Below, piece by piece: positions 8,009-17,243 of a DNA stretch of 64,000 nucleotides; position 1 is the first letter of the stretch, and every line of letters starts with the position of its first letter. The notes below the pieces were generated by a model. That model searched no databases. It had not been told where the DNA came from and was given only the letters and a program-made list of their open reading frames with translations. Location of the stretch: contig NZ_SJSC01000007.1 of NCBI RefSeq assembly GCF_004352855.1, positions 124,001 to 188,000 on the forward strand, in the 5' to 3' direction. Source of the stretch: Marinomonas sp. KMM3893. GTDB taxonomy: Bacteria; Pseudomonadota; Gammaproteobacteria; Pseudomonadales; Marinomonadaceae. A program made the translations under genes and the position numbers.

Positions 8009-9076
8009 TTATGAAAGCAGGGCTTTCAATGCCGTGGCTAATGCGGCCATTTCAGCGTCTGTACCTATGGTGATGCGTAGGTAGTTGCCGATGCGTGGTT
8101 TGTTGCTACCAAAGAAGCGAACTAGGATGCCCTGCTCTTTTAAAGCGAGGTAAATTTGTTCGGCGTTTTTCTTTGGGTGTGTTGCGAAGACGAAGTTGGT
8201 CGCCGATGGCAAGACACTAAAGCCAAGCGCTTCTAGCTCTTTCACAGACTGCTCGCGTGTGGCGATGGTTTTGTCGCAGATTTCTTTTAGGTAGGTTTCG
8301 TCTTCTACCGCTGCGGTTGCGCCTGCTAAAGCAATACGGTCGATTGGGTAGGAGTTGAAGGAGTTCTTCAAACGCTCTAGCCCTTCGATCAAGTCTGAGT
8401 GCCCCAATGCATAGCCCACTCGAATTCCGGCCAAGGCGCGGGATTTCGATAACGTCTGTACCACCAATAAGTTCGGGTACTGGTTCACCAGTGTCACCGC
8501 ACTTTGTGCGCCGAAGTCCACGTAGGCTTCGTCCACCAGCACAACCACATCTGGATTCGCATTTAGAATCGCTTCAATATCCGATAGCGGCAAAGCTTTA
8601 CCCGTAGGCGCATTCGGGTTGGTTACGACCACACCGGATACGTCTAGATTCTCGTAATCCGTCGGTACAATATTAAAATCATCGTCCAATGGAATCAGCT
8701 TAGGCTCGATGCTGTACAAGCCTGCGTACACTTTATAAAAGCTGTAGGTAATATCAGCAAAGGCTAACGGTTTGCCGCCCGCAAAATAGCCCATAAAAGC
8801 CAAGGCCAGTACTTCATCTGAACCGTTGCCGACAAACACTTGGTCTGTGTTTAGTTGGTAACTTTTAGCCAATGCTGTTTTTAGTGTCACACAGTTTGGA
8901 TCAGGATAAAGACGTAAACGCTCACTTACTTGCTCTTGCATGGCTACTAAGGCTTTAGGAGATGGCGCGTAAGGGCTTTCGTTGGTATTTAGCTTGATGT
9001 ACTTTTTGTCTTGCGGTTGCTCACCTGGCACATAAGGGTCAAGAGAAGCGATTTTATCTGTCCAAAAACGACTCAT
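8009..9076 (-). CDS. hisC: Histidinol-phosphate aminotransferase
   Basis: This 355-residue, PLP-dependent class I/II aminotransferase converts imidazole-acetol phosphate and glutamate to histidinol phosphate. Visible landmarks are LNTNESPYAPSP near the N-terminus, YPDPNC, GNGSDEVL, NPNAPTGKALP, VLVDEAYVDFG, and the PLP lysine in TLSKSRALAGIRVGYALG. A C-terminal arginine is in GNYLRITIGT. The length equals the family norm. It is monocistronic here, away from other his genes. The start is preceded by GGAGAG about 11 bases upstream. A pair of perfect palindromes (9102-9181) begins only 26 bp upstream of the start, so its leader or promoter has been remodelled. Confidence 0.95.
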   Translation of the reverse strand: MSRFWTDKIASLDPYVPGEQPQDKKYIKLNTNESPYAPSPKALVAMQEQVSERLRLYPDPNCVTLKTALAKSYQLNTDQVFVGNGSDEVLALAFMGYFAGGKPLAFADITYSFYKVYAGLYSIEPKLIPLDDDFNIVPTDYENLDVSGVVVTNPNAPTGKALPLSDIEAILNANPDVVVLVDEAYVDFGAQSAVTLVNQYPNLLVVQTLSKSRALAGIRVGYALGHSDLIEGLERLKNSFNSYPIDRIALAGATAAVEDETYLKEICDKTIATREQSVKELEALGFSVLPSATNFVFATHPKKNAEQIYLALKEQGILVRFFGSNKPRIGNYLRITIGTDAEMAALATALKALLS

Positions 9077-9101
9077 ATCAATTATCTCTCCACTACTTAT
9101 T

Positions 9102-9181
9102 TTAAAGGGGTCAGAGCCCTTTAAAAGTAGATGTTGGATAAGTAAATTTTGTCATAAGTTAAAGGGCTCTGACCCCTTTAA
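9102..9181. repeat. REP-like palindrome pair (inverted, 23-bp arms)
   Basis: Two 23-bp units lie at 9102-9124 and 9159-9181 and are exact reverse complements of each other, separated by 34 bp. Each unit is itself a palindrome: TTAAAGGG, a seven-base centre GTCAGAG (or its complement), and CCCTTTAA. This nested symmetry is the layout of paired REP elements mobilised by RAYT transposases, and a RAYT-like gene lies 1.6 kb away. Mobilisation by that gene is inferred. Confidence 0.75.
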
Positions 9182-9219
9182 CTCCTAGCTGTCATCAAAA
9201 TTAGATTATGGAAACAAAA

Positions 9220-9241
9220 TAAGGCCTCAATTGAGGCCTTA
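9220..9241 (-). terminator. lysS terminator
   Basis: TAAGGCCTCAA/TTGAGGCCTTA forms a perfect 22-bp palindrome at 9220-9241. On the minus strand it is followed by ATTTTG. It lies 40 bp after the lysS stop. Confidence 0.8.
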
Positions 9242-9281
9242 TAAACACATTACAAATTGTCAGTCACTGTCCGGCCTAGGA

Positions 9282-10787
9282 TCAGTCCTGAGGCTTCATA
9301 TGAGGGAACAACAATACGTCACGGATAGACGGCGCATCAGTGAACAACATCACCAAACGGTCGATACCGATACCTTCACCAGCGGTTGGTGGTAGGCCGT
9401 ATTCTAGGGCGTTGATGTAGTCTGCATCGTAATGCATGGCTTCATCATCACCCGCGTCTTTCTCTGCCACTTGGCGTTTGAAGCGTTCAGCTTGGTCTTC
9501 TGGGTCGTTAAGCTCCGAGAAGCCGTTGGCGATTTCACGGCCACCTACGAAGAATTCAAAACGGTCTGTAATGAAGTCGTTGTCGTCGTTACGACGTGCA
9601 AGTGGTGATACTTCCGCAGGGTATTCTGTGATGAAAGTCGGCTGATCCAATTTGTGTTCAGCGGTTTCTTCAAAGATTTCCGTCCATAGCTTGCCAAGAC
9701 CCCAAATCGGTTTCACATCGATTTTCAGTGATTTAGCAACTGCTGTCGCTTTTTCCAAGGTGCTTAGGTCGTCTGCGGTCAACGTTGGGTTGTAGTGCAG
9801 GATAGACTCAAGCATGGTCATGCGAACAAACGGCGCGCCGAAGTCGTATTCAGACCCTTGGTAGGTCACTTTAGTGGTGTTCAACACTTTTTCAGCCACG
9901 GTGCGCAACATGTCTTCTGTTAGATCCATAAGATCTTTGTAGTCGGCGTACGCTTGGTAGAATTCGATCATGGTGAATTCTGGATTATGGCGAGTCGAGG
10001 TTCCTTCGTTACGGAAGTTACGGTTGATCTCGAACACACGCTCAAAGCCACCCACAACCAAACGCTTCAAGTAAAGCTCAGGGGCGATACGCAAGTACAT
10101 GCTCATGTCCATGGCATTGTGATGCGTCACGAAAGGACGCGCCGTCGCACCACCAGGAATGGTTTGCAGCATTGGCGTTTCCACTTCCATAAAACGACGA
10201 TCTTCTAGGAAGCGACGAATCGTAGAAATGATTTTTGAGCGCATTTGGAAAGTATCACGAGAATCTTCATTCACGATCAAATCAACGTAGCGCTGGCGGT
10301 AACGCATTTCCATGTCAGACAAACCGTGGTGTTTATCTGGCAATGGACGCAAGGATTTGGTTAGCAATTGCGCTTCGTGCATGTCGATGTACAAGTCGCC
10401 TTTACCTGACTTGTGAACAGGACCAGAGATACCAATGATATCGCCCAAATCCCATGTTTTTTGTTCAGCAAGCAATTCAGGGCTCAACACTTTGCGGTTG
10501 ATGTAGGCTTGAATCTGACCAGACATGTCTTGTAGCAACATGAAAGCGCCACGGTTACGAACGATACGACCGGCGATGCTAACCACGTGGTTCTTTTCTT
10601 CTAATGCTGGCTTTTCAATCTCGCCAAATTCTGCTTGCAAGTCTGCCGCGTACGCATTGCGACGGAACGCATTAGGGAAAGCATTACGCTGCTCACGGAT
10701 CGCCGCCAATTTACCGCGACGTTCTGCCACTAAACGGTTGTCTTCAGATTGTGCTGTGGATTCTGTGCTGTTTGCTTCGTTAGCCAT
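9282..10787 (-). CDS. lysS: Lysyl-tRNA synthetase, class II
   Basis: This 501-residue enzyme charges tRNA-Lys in the cytoplasm. An OB-fold anticodon-binding domain (about 60-165, [20 protein letters not shown]) precedes the class II catalytic core. Motif 1 is [10 protein letters not shown], motif 2 includes [15 protein letters not shown], and motif 3 is [40 protein letters not shown] lies between motifs 1 and 2. The acidic, Ser/Thr-rich first 20 residues are an unremarkable extension. It follows prfB with a 37 bp gap, the conserved prfB-lysS operon of gammaproteobacteria, and ends at a clear terminator. Confidence 0.97.
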   Translation of the reverse strand: MANEANSTESTAQSEDNRLVAERRGKLAAIREQRNAFPNAFRRNAYAADLQAEFGEIEKPALEEKNHVVSIAGRIVRNRGAFMLLQDMSGQIQAYINRKVLSPELLAEQKTWDLGDIIGISGPVHKSGKGDLYIDMHEAQLLTKSLRPLPDKHHGLSDMEMRYRQRYVDLIVNEDSRDTFQMRSKIISTIRRFLEDRRFMEVETPMLQTIPGGATARPFVTHHNAMDMSMYLRIAPELYLKRLVVGGFERVFEINRNFRNEGTSTRHNPEFTMIEFYQAYADYKDLMDLTEDMLRTVAEKVLNTTKVTYQGSEYDFGAPFVRMTMLESILHYNPTLTADDLSTLEKATAVAKSLKIDVKPIWGLGKLWTEIFEETAEHKLDQPTFITEYPAEVSPLARRNDDNDFITDRFEFFVGGREIANGFSELNDPEDQAERFKRQVAEKDAGDDEAMHYDADYINALEYGLPPTAGEGIGIDRLVMLFTDAPSIRDVLLFPHMKPQD

Positions 10788-10824
10788 GATTTGCTATCTA
10801 CTCTTTAAAATGGGTTCTGGCGCT

Positions 10825-11920
10825 TTACAGGCCTTGTTTTAAGCTTGCGACGATAAATTGATCTAGGTTGCCATCCAACACGGCGCCCGTGTTTGAGGAT
10901 TCCACACCGGTGCGCAAATCTTTAATACGTGACGCATCGAGAACATATGAGCGAATCTGGCTGCCCCAACCAATATCGGATTTACTGTCTTCCACTGCTT
11001 GCGCGGCTTCGTTACGTTTCAGCATTTCAAACTCGTACAATTTGGCACGAAGTTGTTTCATGGCGAAATCACGGTTAGCGTGCTGCGAGCGCTGGTTTTG
11101 ACATTGCACAACGATACCCGTTGGTACGTGAGTAATACGTACCGCGGAATCTGTGGTGTTTACGTGCTGACCACCCGCACCAGATGAACGGTAGGTGTCG
11201 GTGCGAATATCGGCAGGATTGATCTCGATATCCACATTGTCGTCCACTTCTGGAGACACAAACACAGACGCAAAGGAAGTATGTCGGCGGTTCCCTGAGT
11301 CAAACGGTGACTTACGCACTAGACGGTGAACACCGGTTTCAGTGCGCAACCAACCAAACGCGTATTCGCCTTCAAAGCGAATCGTTGCCGATTTAATACC
11401 TGCCACATCACCGGCAGACACTTCCATCAACTCGACTTTAAAGCCCTTGTCTTCACCCCAGCGTAAGTACATGCGCAATAGGATATTGGCCCAATCTTGT
11501 GCTTCGGTACCACCAGAGCCAGATTGAATATCAAGGAAAGCGCTGCTTTCGTCCATTTCCTTGGAAAACATACGACGAAACTCAAGCTTGGCCAACAGAT
11601 CTTCAAGGTCTGCCAATTCCAGCTTCACCGCTTCCACGGATTCTTCATCGTCTTCTTCTACGGCAAGGTCCAAAAGCTCTTTGGCATCTTCTAAACCGCT
11701 TTCCATACTCTCTAGAGTATCGACCACTGCTTCTAGAGCAGAGCGTTCTTTACCTAGTTTTTGAGCATAATCTGGGTCATTCCAGACATCAGGATCTTCA
11801 AGTTCTCGGTTGACTTCTTCTAGGCGCTCTTTCTTTGACTCGTAGTCAAAGATACCCCCGAAGGGTTAAAGCACGTTCAGACAGGTCTTTTATCTTAGAA
11901 AGTATCGGGTTGATTTCCAT
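10825..11920 (-). CDS. prfB: Peptide chain release factor 2 (programmed +1 frameshift)
   Basis: RF2 recognises UGA and UAA and triggers peptide release on the ribosome. The gene starts at ATG 11920 and reads 24 codons ending ...LRGYL, where an in-frame TGA occupies 11848-11846. The slip site reads CGGGGGTATCTTTGAC, with a Shine-Dalgarno-like GGGGG upstream of CTT-TGA, as in E. coli. A +1 shift skips the T at 11848 and continues GAC TAC GAG to 10825, giving 364 residues. The main frame carries the stop-codon-reading SPF motif (KSPFDSG) and the catalytic GGQ (GAGGQHVN). The frameshift autoregulates RF2 level. It is followed by lysS. Confidence 0.97.
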
Positions 11921-12065
11921 ATTGGCGTCAATTTGCTATAAACAGTGTGGATAAAGTTAATCCGGAATTGTAACGAATTTACCCGCAGCATAAAATGCCA
12001 TTCGCTACCTAATGATGGAAAAACAGACCATTTTTTTGTGGGCCTTGCTATCAACTGGAGTCTAT

Positions 12066-12359
12066 ATGGATAAGCCAACCGTTTCAGTCAACATTCTGGG
12101 ACAAACATTTAAGATAAATTGCCCTAAAGGGCATGAGGCGGATTTGAAAGAAGCCGCTGAATACCTCAACAATCAAATGCGGGAAATCAAAGCCGGTGGA
12201 AAAGTCATCGGTCTTGAAAAAATTGCCGTATTGGCTGCGTTGAATATTACTCACGATATGCTTTCTGGGCAAAAATACGCACGAGCGAACGAGCAACAAT
12301 TGCGAGAACTGACTTCGCAGCTGGATGCCGCGTTAACACATCAAACAAAAGCCGGTTAA
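12066..12359 (+). CDS. zapA: Cell division protein ZapA
   Basis: This 97-residue cytoplasmic protein cross-links FtsZ filaments at the division ring. The N-terminal globular part (VSVNILGQTFKINCPKGHEADLKEAAEYLNNQMREIK) is followed by a helical, coiled-coil-prone tail (EKIAVLAALNITHDML onward), as in ZapA. The ATG at 12066 is preceded by TGGAG at five bases; an upstream ATG at 12012 lacks a ribosome site and was rejected. It is divergent from prfB and lies just upstream of the 6S RNA, the conserved zapA-ssrS-ygfA order. Confidence 0.93.
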   Translation: MDKPTVSVNILGQTFKINCPKGHEADLKEAAEYLNNQMREIKAGGKVIGLEKIAVLAALNITHDMLSGQKYARANEQQLRELTSQLDAALTHQTKAG

Positions 12360-12460
12360 ACAATAACCTAAGCCGTTTATTCTTTAACCTGTTTTTTGTT
12401 GATGCAAGCTCGCAACACGAATTTTCTTCATACAACCCAGAAAACATCAGGGAAGTAAGG

Positions 12461-12489
12461 GTGATTTCTCAGAAGAGTTACTCTATACT
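12461..12489 (+). promoter_or_regulatory. Likely sigma-70 promoter of 6S RNA
   Basis: TATACT at 12484-12489 forms a -10 box, with GTGATT at 12461-12466 as a weak -35 at 17 bp spacing. The predicted start is about seven bases after the -10, matching the 5' end of the folded RNA. Confidence 0.55.
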
Positions 12490-12495
12490 GCGCTT

Positions 12496-12671
12496 GTTTC
12501 CTGGGTTGTTCGAAGCGGCTTAACGCCCTTGAGCCTATGAGTAATACCCCGGAAGGAGACTGTGAGTTTGGTGTGCATGTCCGTGCGTCGGAAAGCCTAA
12601 AAAACTTCAGATCCCTCCACCTTGAACCACTGGGTTCAAGGCCAATAGTCGAAACGGCAACTTGGGAAACT
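12496..12671 (+). ncRNA. ssrS: 6S RNA
   Basis: 6S RNA mimics an open promoter and sequesters sigma-70 RNA polymerase in stationary phase. The ends pair (GTTTCC at 12496-12501 with GGAAAC at 12665-12670), giving about 176 nt. Recognisable conserved pieces are the CCCTTGAGCC strand on the 5' side, GTGTGCATGTCCGTGCGTCGGAAAGCC on the 3' side of the bubble, and the apical CCTTGAACCACTGGGTTCAAGG hairpin. It sits between zapA and the 5-formyl-THF cyclo-ligase gene, as in most gammaproteobacteria. A short T run follows the 3' end. Confidence 0.95.
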
Positions 12672-12677
12672 CTTTTT

Positions 12678-13265
12678 ATGCCTTCTCCATCCAGTTCTAG
12701 AGAAATACTCAGACGTCAACTTCGTCAAACCAGACGACACCTATCCAATGAAGAACAAGCACTTGCTGCTGAGCAACTTACGACTCAGTTCGTTTCAAGT
12801 CCTTTATCCAATACGTTAACTCAAAACACTCGCGTTGCCCTTTACCTAAGCAACGACGGGGAAATCTCGCCGAATTCTTTATGCGAATACCTTTGGCAAC
12901 ATGACGTTGACCTTTACTTGCCCGTTCTAGATGGCAAAGCGCTCAGATTTGCACGCTATACATCTACCTCAAAATGGGCCGAAAATCGCTTTGGCATTAA
13001 AGAGCCTGTCGCTTCAGAAACAATCGATGGCCTTGAGCTGGATGCGGTCTTTTTACCCTTGGTCGGCTTTGATATCGAAGGTGGCCGCTTAGGCATGGGG
13101 GGTGGTTTTTATGATCGTACTTTCGAGCACAAGCAAGCCAATCAACCCCCTATTCTGATTGGTCTGGCCCACGATTGCCAAGAAGTGGCTAAACTGCCGA
13201 TCGAAAGCTGGGATGTGCCATTGGATAACATACTGACGCCTTCAACCTTCATTCAGCTCACCTGA
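12678..13265 (+). CDS. ygfA: 5-formyltetrahydrofolate cyclo-ligase
   Basis: This 195-residue ATP-dependent enzyme converts 5-formyl-THF to 5,10-methenyl-THF. The N-terminal basic stretch REILRRQLRQTRRHLS binds the phosphate, and the C-terminal signature LVGFDIEGGRLGMGGGFYDRTF is intact. The chosen ATG is only seven bases past the 3' end of 6S RNA. A longer frame from 12537 would run through the 6S RNA and is rejected. There is no free ribosome site: the only purine run (GGGAAA) lies in the closing stem of 6S RNA. Translation may therefore depend on a precursor transcript and on opening that stem (inference). Confidence 0.93.
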   Translation: MPSPSSSREILRRQLRQTRRHLSNEEQALAAEQLTTQFVSSPLSNTLTQNTRVALYLSNDGEISPNSLCEYLWQHDVDLYLPVLDGKALRFARYTSTSKWAENRFGIKEPVASETIDGLELDAVFLPLVGFDIEGGRLGMGGGFYDRTFEHKQANQPPILIGLAHDCQEVAKLPIESWDVPLDNILTPSTFIQLT

Positions 13266-13297
13266 TTAAGACCCTCACAAGAGGCTCACGAATACAG

Positions 13298-13335
13298 AAA
13301 AGGCCGATATGAGATCATCGTATCGGCCTTTTTAC
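13298..13335 (+). terminator. ygfA terminator
   Basis: AAAAGGCCGATA (13298-13309) pairs with TATCGGCCTTTT (13321-13332) and runs into a T tract, 33 bp after the ygfA stop. It can also serve the convergent gene at 13397, since the other side begins with an A run. Confidence 0.85.
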
Positions 13336-13396
13336 TGTTTGCTCTTTTTGCTACTTCTATTGCTCGGCTTACTTATGCTCTGCCGTTTAACACGCC

Positions 13397-14701
13397 TTAA
13401 AACGCCATGTCATACCCTACCGACAAGGCCATGCTACGTGGCAACACACTGTCTCCTTCGATCTTTTGTAGGCCATAAGCAAGGTCTACATTTAAACGTC
13501 GGAATAAGGTCAGTCCAGCGGTGACATAACTTAACTGGGTCCCGGCAAAATTCTCCCGATACCCCACTCGAAGCCCTGGCGACAAGACTGAATCACTAAA
13601 GTAGGCTAGCGACACCACGCCCCATTGGTAATCATCACCGACTGGGTCTTTTACGCCGTTCACATCGTACGAAGCCGCTAAAATCCACTGACGGTTACGA
13701 GAAGTAATCGCGCCATCAATGGTGCCTTGCGCTTCCATTTTATAGGTGTCAGACAAGGACAATTTACCGTCACTCGCTAACGCATTGGCCGCATTGCAAC
13801 TGGTCAGAGAAGAGCCTGATAACCCAGAACAATTCCCTAGGTCGCCAAAATCAAAGGTTGGCTGATTAATATTCGCCAACGTCACCCCAAGCTGATACTG
13901 ATGGCTCACCCAAATCGCGCCAAGGTCAATACCCACGCCCGATGACGCCTTTTTGCCAGCGGTTAAGGAATCAATAAAAACCTCTTCTGCGTCGTCACTT
14001 TCATCGCTTAAGACCGCCAACGAGCGGCCTAACGAGATCCGATGCACATTGGCTTTAACACCACCAATCAATTCGCCCACTGGGGTTCTTATCACCATTT
14101 GGCTGTAGCCTAATCCCACCCGCACATCGGTTGCCGACGCAACATAAAGTGCGCTGTTTGAATTCAGTTCATAGTCTGAGCCCGACCCTGTAACGCTGAT
14201 GTCATCGGACAAGATATTGGCTTTACCGACAAAAGACGCACTGGCGTCCAACATAAAGGCGCCTCGTGTTCGCGTTTTATAAATAATCGGCATAAAAGGC
14301 ACTTGAGTGCTGCCAGACAGCTTTACATAGGCGCTCTCAGACAAATCACTCAGAATCGAGTTTGCATCGTCTACAGCGGCATTGGCTTCTGCCGAAGAGG
14401 CGTAATCTGTTTTCCCCAAAATATCCGCCAGATCATCCACTCGATCGCTGAAATCATCCACTTTCCCCACTTCGTAAGACACTCCGATGGGGCCTAAAAA
14501 GCCCGCTCGCCAGCTTTTGCCAGCTGACGTACTTGCCATTACATAGGGAGCCGCAGGGTTCGCCAGCGACGTGGATAAAGCACGAGGATTCACTACGCCG
14601 CTTAACGTATAGCTAGAACCAACCGGCAGATAGACCGGCATGGCGGCCATTACAGAGCCGCTAAATAAACACAGCGCAGACAGAGTCAAAGATGTCTTCA
14701 T
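13397..14701 (-). CDS. Outer-membrane protein of the TraF_2 (conjugal transfer TraF-like) family
   Basis: This 434-residue exported protein has a clear signal peptide (MKTSLTLSALCLFSGSVMAA) and ends in alternating hydrophobic strands with a terminal phenylalanine (SVGYDMAF), the outer-membrane barrel signature. The early segment (NPRALSTSLANPAAPYVMAS) and overall length fit the chromosomal TraF_2 family. That family is named after plasmid TraF but occurs widely outside conjugation loci. An Asp/Ala-rich helical insert (about 80-120) is predicted before the barrel strands. A CSGLSGSSLTSC segment could form a disulphide. There are no conjugation genes nearby, so no transfer role is implied. It is monocistronic. 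Confidence 0.55.
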   Translation of the reverse strand: MKTSLTLSALCLFSGSVMAAMPVYLPVGSSYTLSGVVNPRALSTSLANPAAPYVMASTSAGKSWRAGFLGPIGVSYEVGKVDDFSDRVDDLADILGKTDYASSAEANAAVDDANSILSDLSESAYVKLSGSTQVPFMPIIYKTRTRGAFMLDASASFVGKANILSDDISVTGSGSDYELNSNSALYVASATDVRVGLGYSQMVIRTPVGELIGGVKANVHRISLGRSLAVLSDESDDAEEVFIDSLTAGKKASSGVGIDLGAIWVSHQYQLGVTLANINQPTFDFGDLGNCSGLSGSSLTSCNAANALASDGKLSLSDTYKMEAQGTIDGAITSRNRQWILAASYDVNGVKDPVGDDYQWGVVSLAYFSDSVLSPGLRVGYRENFAGTQLSYVTAGLTLFRRLNVDLAYGLQKIEGDSVLPRSMALSVGYDMAF

Positions 14702-14840
14702 GTTGTCACCAAGCCTTCCTTTGGAAAAATGTGCAAAACCGAATCATGAGTATTCATAATATAGAAGAAAATATGAACATCAACTGACACTGTATTGACA
14801 CAGTCATAATGGCGTAAGACTCAACCATTTAGGCACAAAA

Positions 14841-14874
14841 AAACCGCTTAACGCGCAGTGGCATTAAGCGGTTT
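14841..14874 (-). terminator. kds operon terminator
   Basis: AAACCGCTTAA (14841-14851) pairs with TTAAGCGGTTT (14864-14874). Read on the minus strand the stem is followed by seven T residues, 80 bp after the kdsB stop. Confidence 0.9.
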
Positions 14875-14953
14875 TAGCAAGGCACAAGAAGCGGCGGCGC
14901 TCTCTTCAAAATGGCCTTTAAAAAAAGCGATGACAACACACCATTAAAAAACG

Positions 14954-15730
14954 CTATGGCAATAAACGGCGCAATGCCTCTAGATCTTCTTCGGTATCGA
15001 CCCCGTGTGGCGGCAAACCATCGGCTTTGGCCACTTGAACCTTAATACCTTGATGCAAGAAGCGCAGTTGCTCTAGTTTTTCCCATTGCTCTAGTGGCGA
15101 CATAGGCAAGCTGGCGTACTTGGCTAATAGGCTAGCGCGATACACGTACAAGCCGATATGACGCAACGCTGGAAAATCAGCAGGCAACGGCTGGTGTTCA
15201 GCACGCGCCATAAAGCCATTTCGATCCCAAGGCATTGGAGCACGGCTAAAATACAAAGCACGCTGTTTTTCATCGCAGACAACTTTCACCACGTTAGGGT
15301 TAAACAGTTCATCGGCGTCGTCAATGCCACACGCGATGGTGGCCATTTCAGATTCCGCGTCATCGGCCAATGCTTTGACAGTCGCATGGATCAAGGCCAC
15401 CGGTAAAAACGGCTCATCGCCTTGCACATTGACGATAATCTCGTCTTGTTGCCAGCCCATAATAGACGCGACTTCGGCCAATCGTTCGGTGCCATTTTCA
15501 TGGTCATCACGCGTCATCACCACAGGCGCGCCAAAGCCTTTGGCGGCGCTCTCAATCACCTGATGGTCCGTGGCGATAGTGACCGATTTTGCCCCTGCGT
15601 GAAGCGCAAGTTCATACACCCACTGCAAAACAGGCTTGCCACCTAGATCAGCCATCAATTTTTGCGGAAAGCGTTGAGACGCATAGCGCGCAGGAATCAC
15701 GATGTGAAAGTCAGGTAAAGATACACTCAT
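14954..15730 (-). CDS. kdsB: 3-deoxy-manno-octulosonate cytidylyltransferase (CMP-Kdo synthetase)
   Basis: This 258-residue cytoplasmic enzyme activates Kdo with CTP for lipid A-Kdo assembly. The nucleotide-binding start IVIPARYASQRFPQKLMADLGGKPVLQWVYE is clear (RFPQK replaces the commoner RLPGK), followed by VTMTRDDHENGTERLAEV and NVQGDEPFLP. A later PMPWDRNG and HIGLYVYRASLL complete the active-site and dimer regions. It overlaps the kdsC stop by four bases (ATGA), so the two are translationally coupled. It is the last gene of the kdsD-A-C-B operon. Confidence 0.96.
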   Translation of the reverse strand: MSVSLPDFHIVIPARYASQRFPQKLMADLGGKPVLQWVYELALHAGAKSVTIATDHQVIESAAKGFGAPVVMTRDDHENGTERLAEVASIMGWQQDEIIVNVQGDEPFLPVALIHATVKALADDAESEMATIACGIDDADELFNPNVVKVVCDEKQRALYFSRAPMPWDRNGFMARAEHQPLPADFPALRHIGLYVYRASLLAKYASLPMSPLEQWEKLEQLRFLHQGIKVQVAKADGLPPHGVDTEEDLEALRRLLP

Positions 15731-16311
15731 TTTTTCTCGAACTCCGGTTTTTGAGCCAATGCGTACGCGTCTTCTAATGCCATTCGTGTTGCTAAAATCA
15801 CATCCGCTACTTCTCTTGCTACGCCCTGTCCTGCCGATTTATTCAAGGTGAAATGACAATGACGTTTCACCAAAACATGGGCATCGCTTGGGCAGAAAGA
15901 CACGCCGACTTTAGGCATCACTTGCAGATCAATGACATCGTCTCCCACATAAGCGCAGTGCTTAGGGGATATTTGCAATGTGTCGACCAGCTCATCAAAG
16001 GCCGCGGCTTTATCATGACAGCCTGGGTAAAAGTGTTTCACCCCTAGATCCTCCATGCGACGGCGCAGTGGCGCGGAATCTTTGGCGGTAATCACAGCGA
16101 CCGTTACTCCCCATTTAGGCAGCAACTTCATCGCTACGCCGTCTTTGACGTTAAAGCGTTTCACTTCTTCACCGGCGGCGGAATACAGCAAACCGCCATC
16201 GGTTAATACACCATCCACATCAAAGACCACCAGCTTAAGTTCCGCCAGCTTGTTTTGAAGCGCGTCTGCGGCCATTAACGAGGGATAAGACGCAAGAAAA
16301 TCCACATCCAT
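15727..16311 (-). CDS. kdsC: 3-deoxy-manno-octulosonate-8-phosphatase
   Basis: This 194-residue HAD-superfamily phosphatase removes phosphate from Kdo-8-phosphate. Motif I is VFDVDGVLTDGG with both catalytic aspartates, motif II is the VITAKDS threonine region, motif III includes HDKAAAFDEL, and motif IV is YVGDDVIDLQVM. It belongs to the cap-less tetrameric C0 type. The start at 16311 comes three bases after the kdsA stop; a start at 16275 (MAADALQNK) is possible and closer to the usual length. The VITAKDS segment differs slightly from the usual VITGRxS but keeps the Thr. Confidence 0.95.
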   Translation of the reverse strand: MDVDFLASYPSLMAADALQNKLAELKLVVFDVDGVLTDGGLLYSAAGEEVKRFNVKDGVAMKLLPKWGVTVAVITAKDSAPLRRRMEDLGVKHFYPGCHDKAAAFDELVDTLQISPKHCAYVGDDVIDLQVMPKVGVSFCPSDAHVLVKRHCHFTLNKSAGQGVAREVADVILATRMALEDAYALAQKPEFEKK

Positions 16312-16314
16312 TGG

Positions 16315-17175
<861 letters not shown>

Positions 17176-17243
17176 TCACTCCAGTTAATAGGTTGATTGT
17201 GCGCTCCATCTTTTTTCTAAGAAGCGCTAAGTAAGTCATCTGC

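Noticed and set aside
12537-12677. N-terminal extension of the 5-formyl-THF cyclo-ligase frame
   Set aside because: This stretch is 6S RNA, and family members begin near the ATG at 12678.
13397-14701. TraF-like protein as evidence of a conjugative element
   Set aside because: No mating-pair, relaxase or integrase genes are nearby, and this family is common on chromosomes outside transfer loci.
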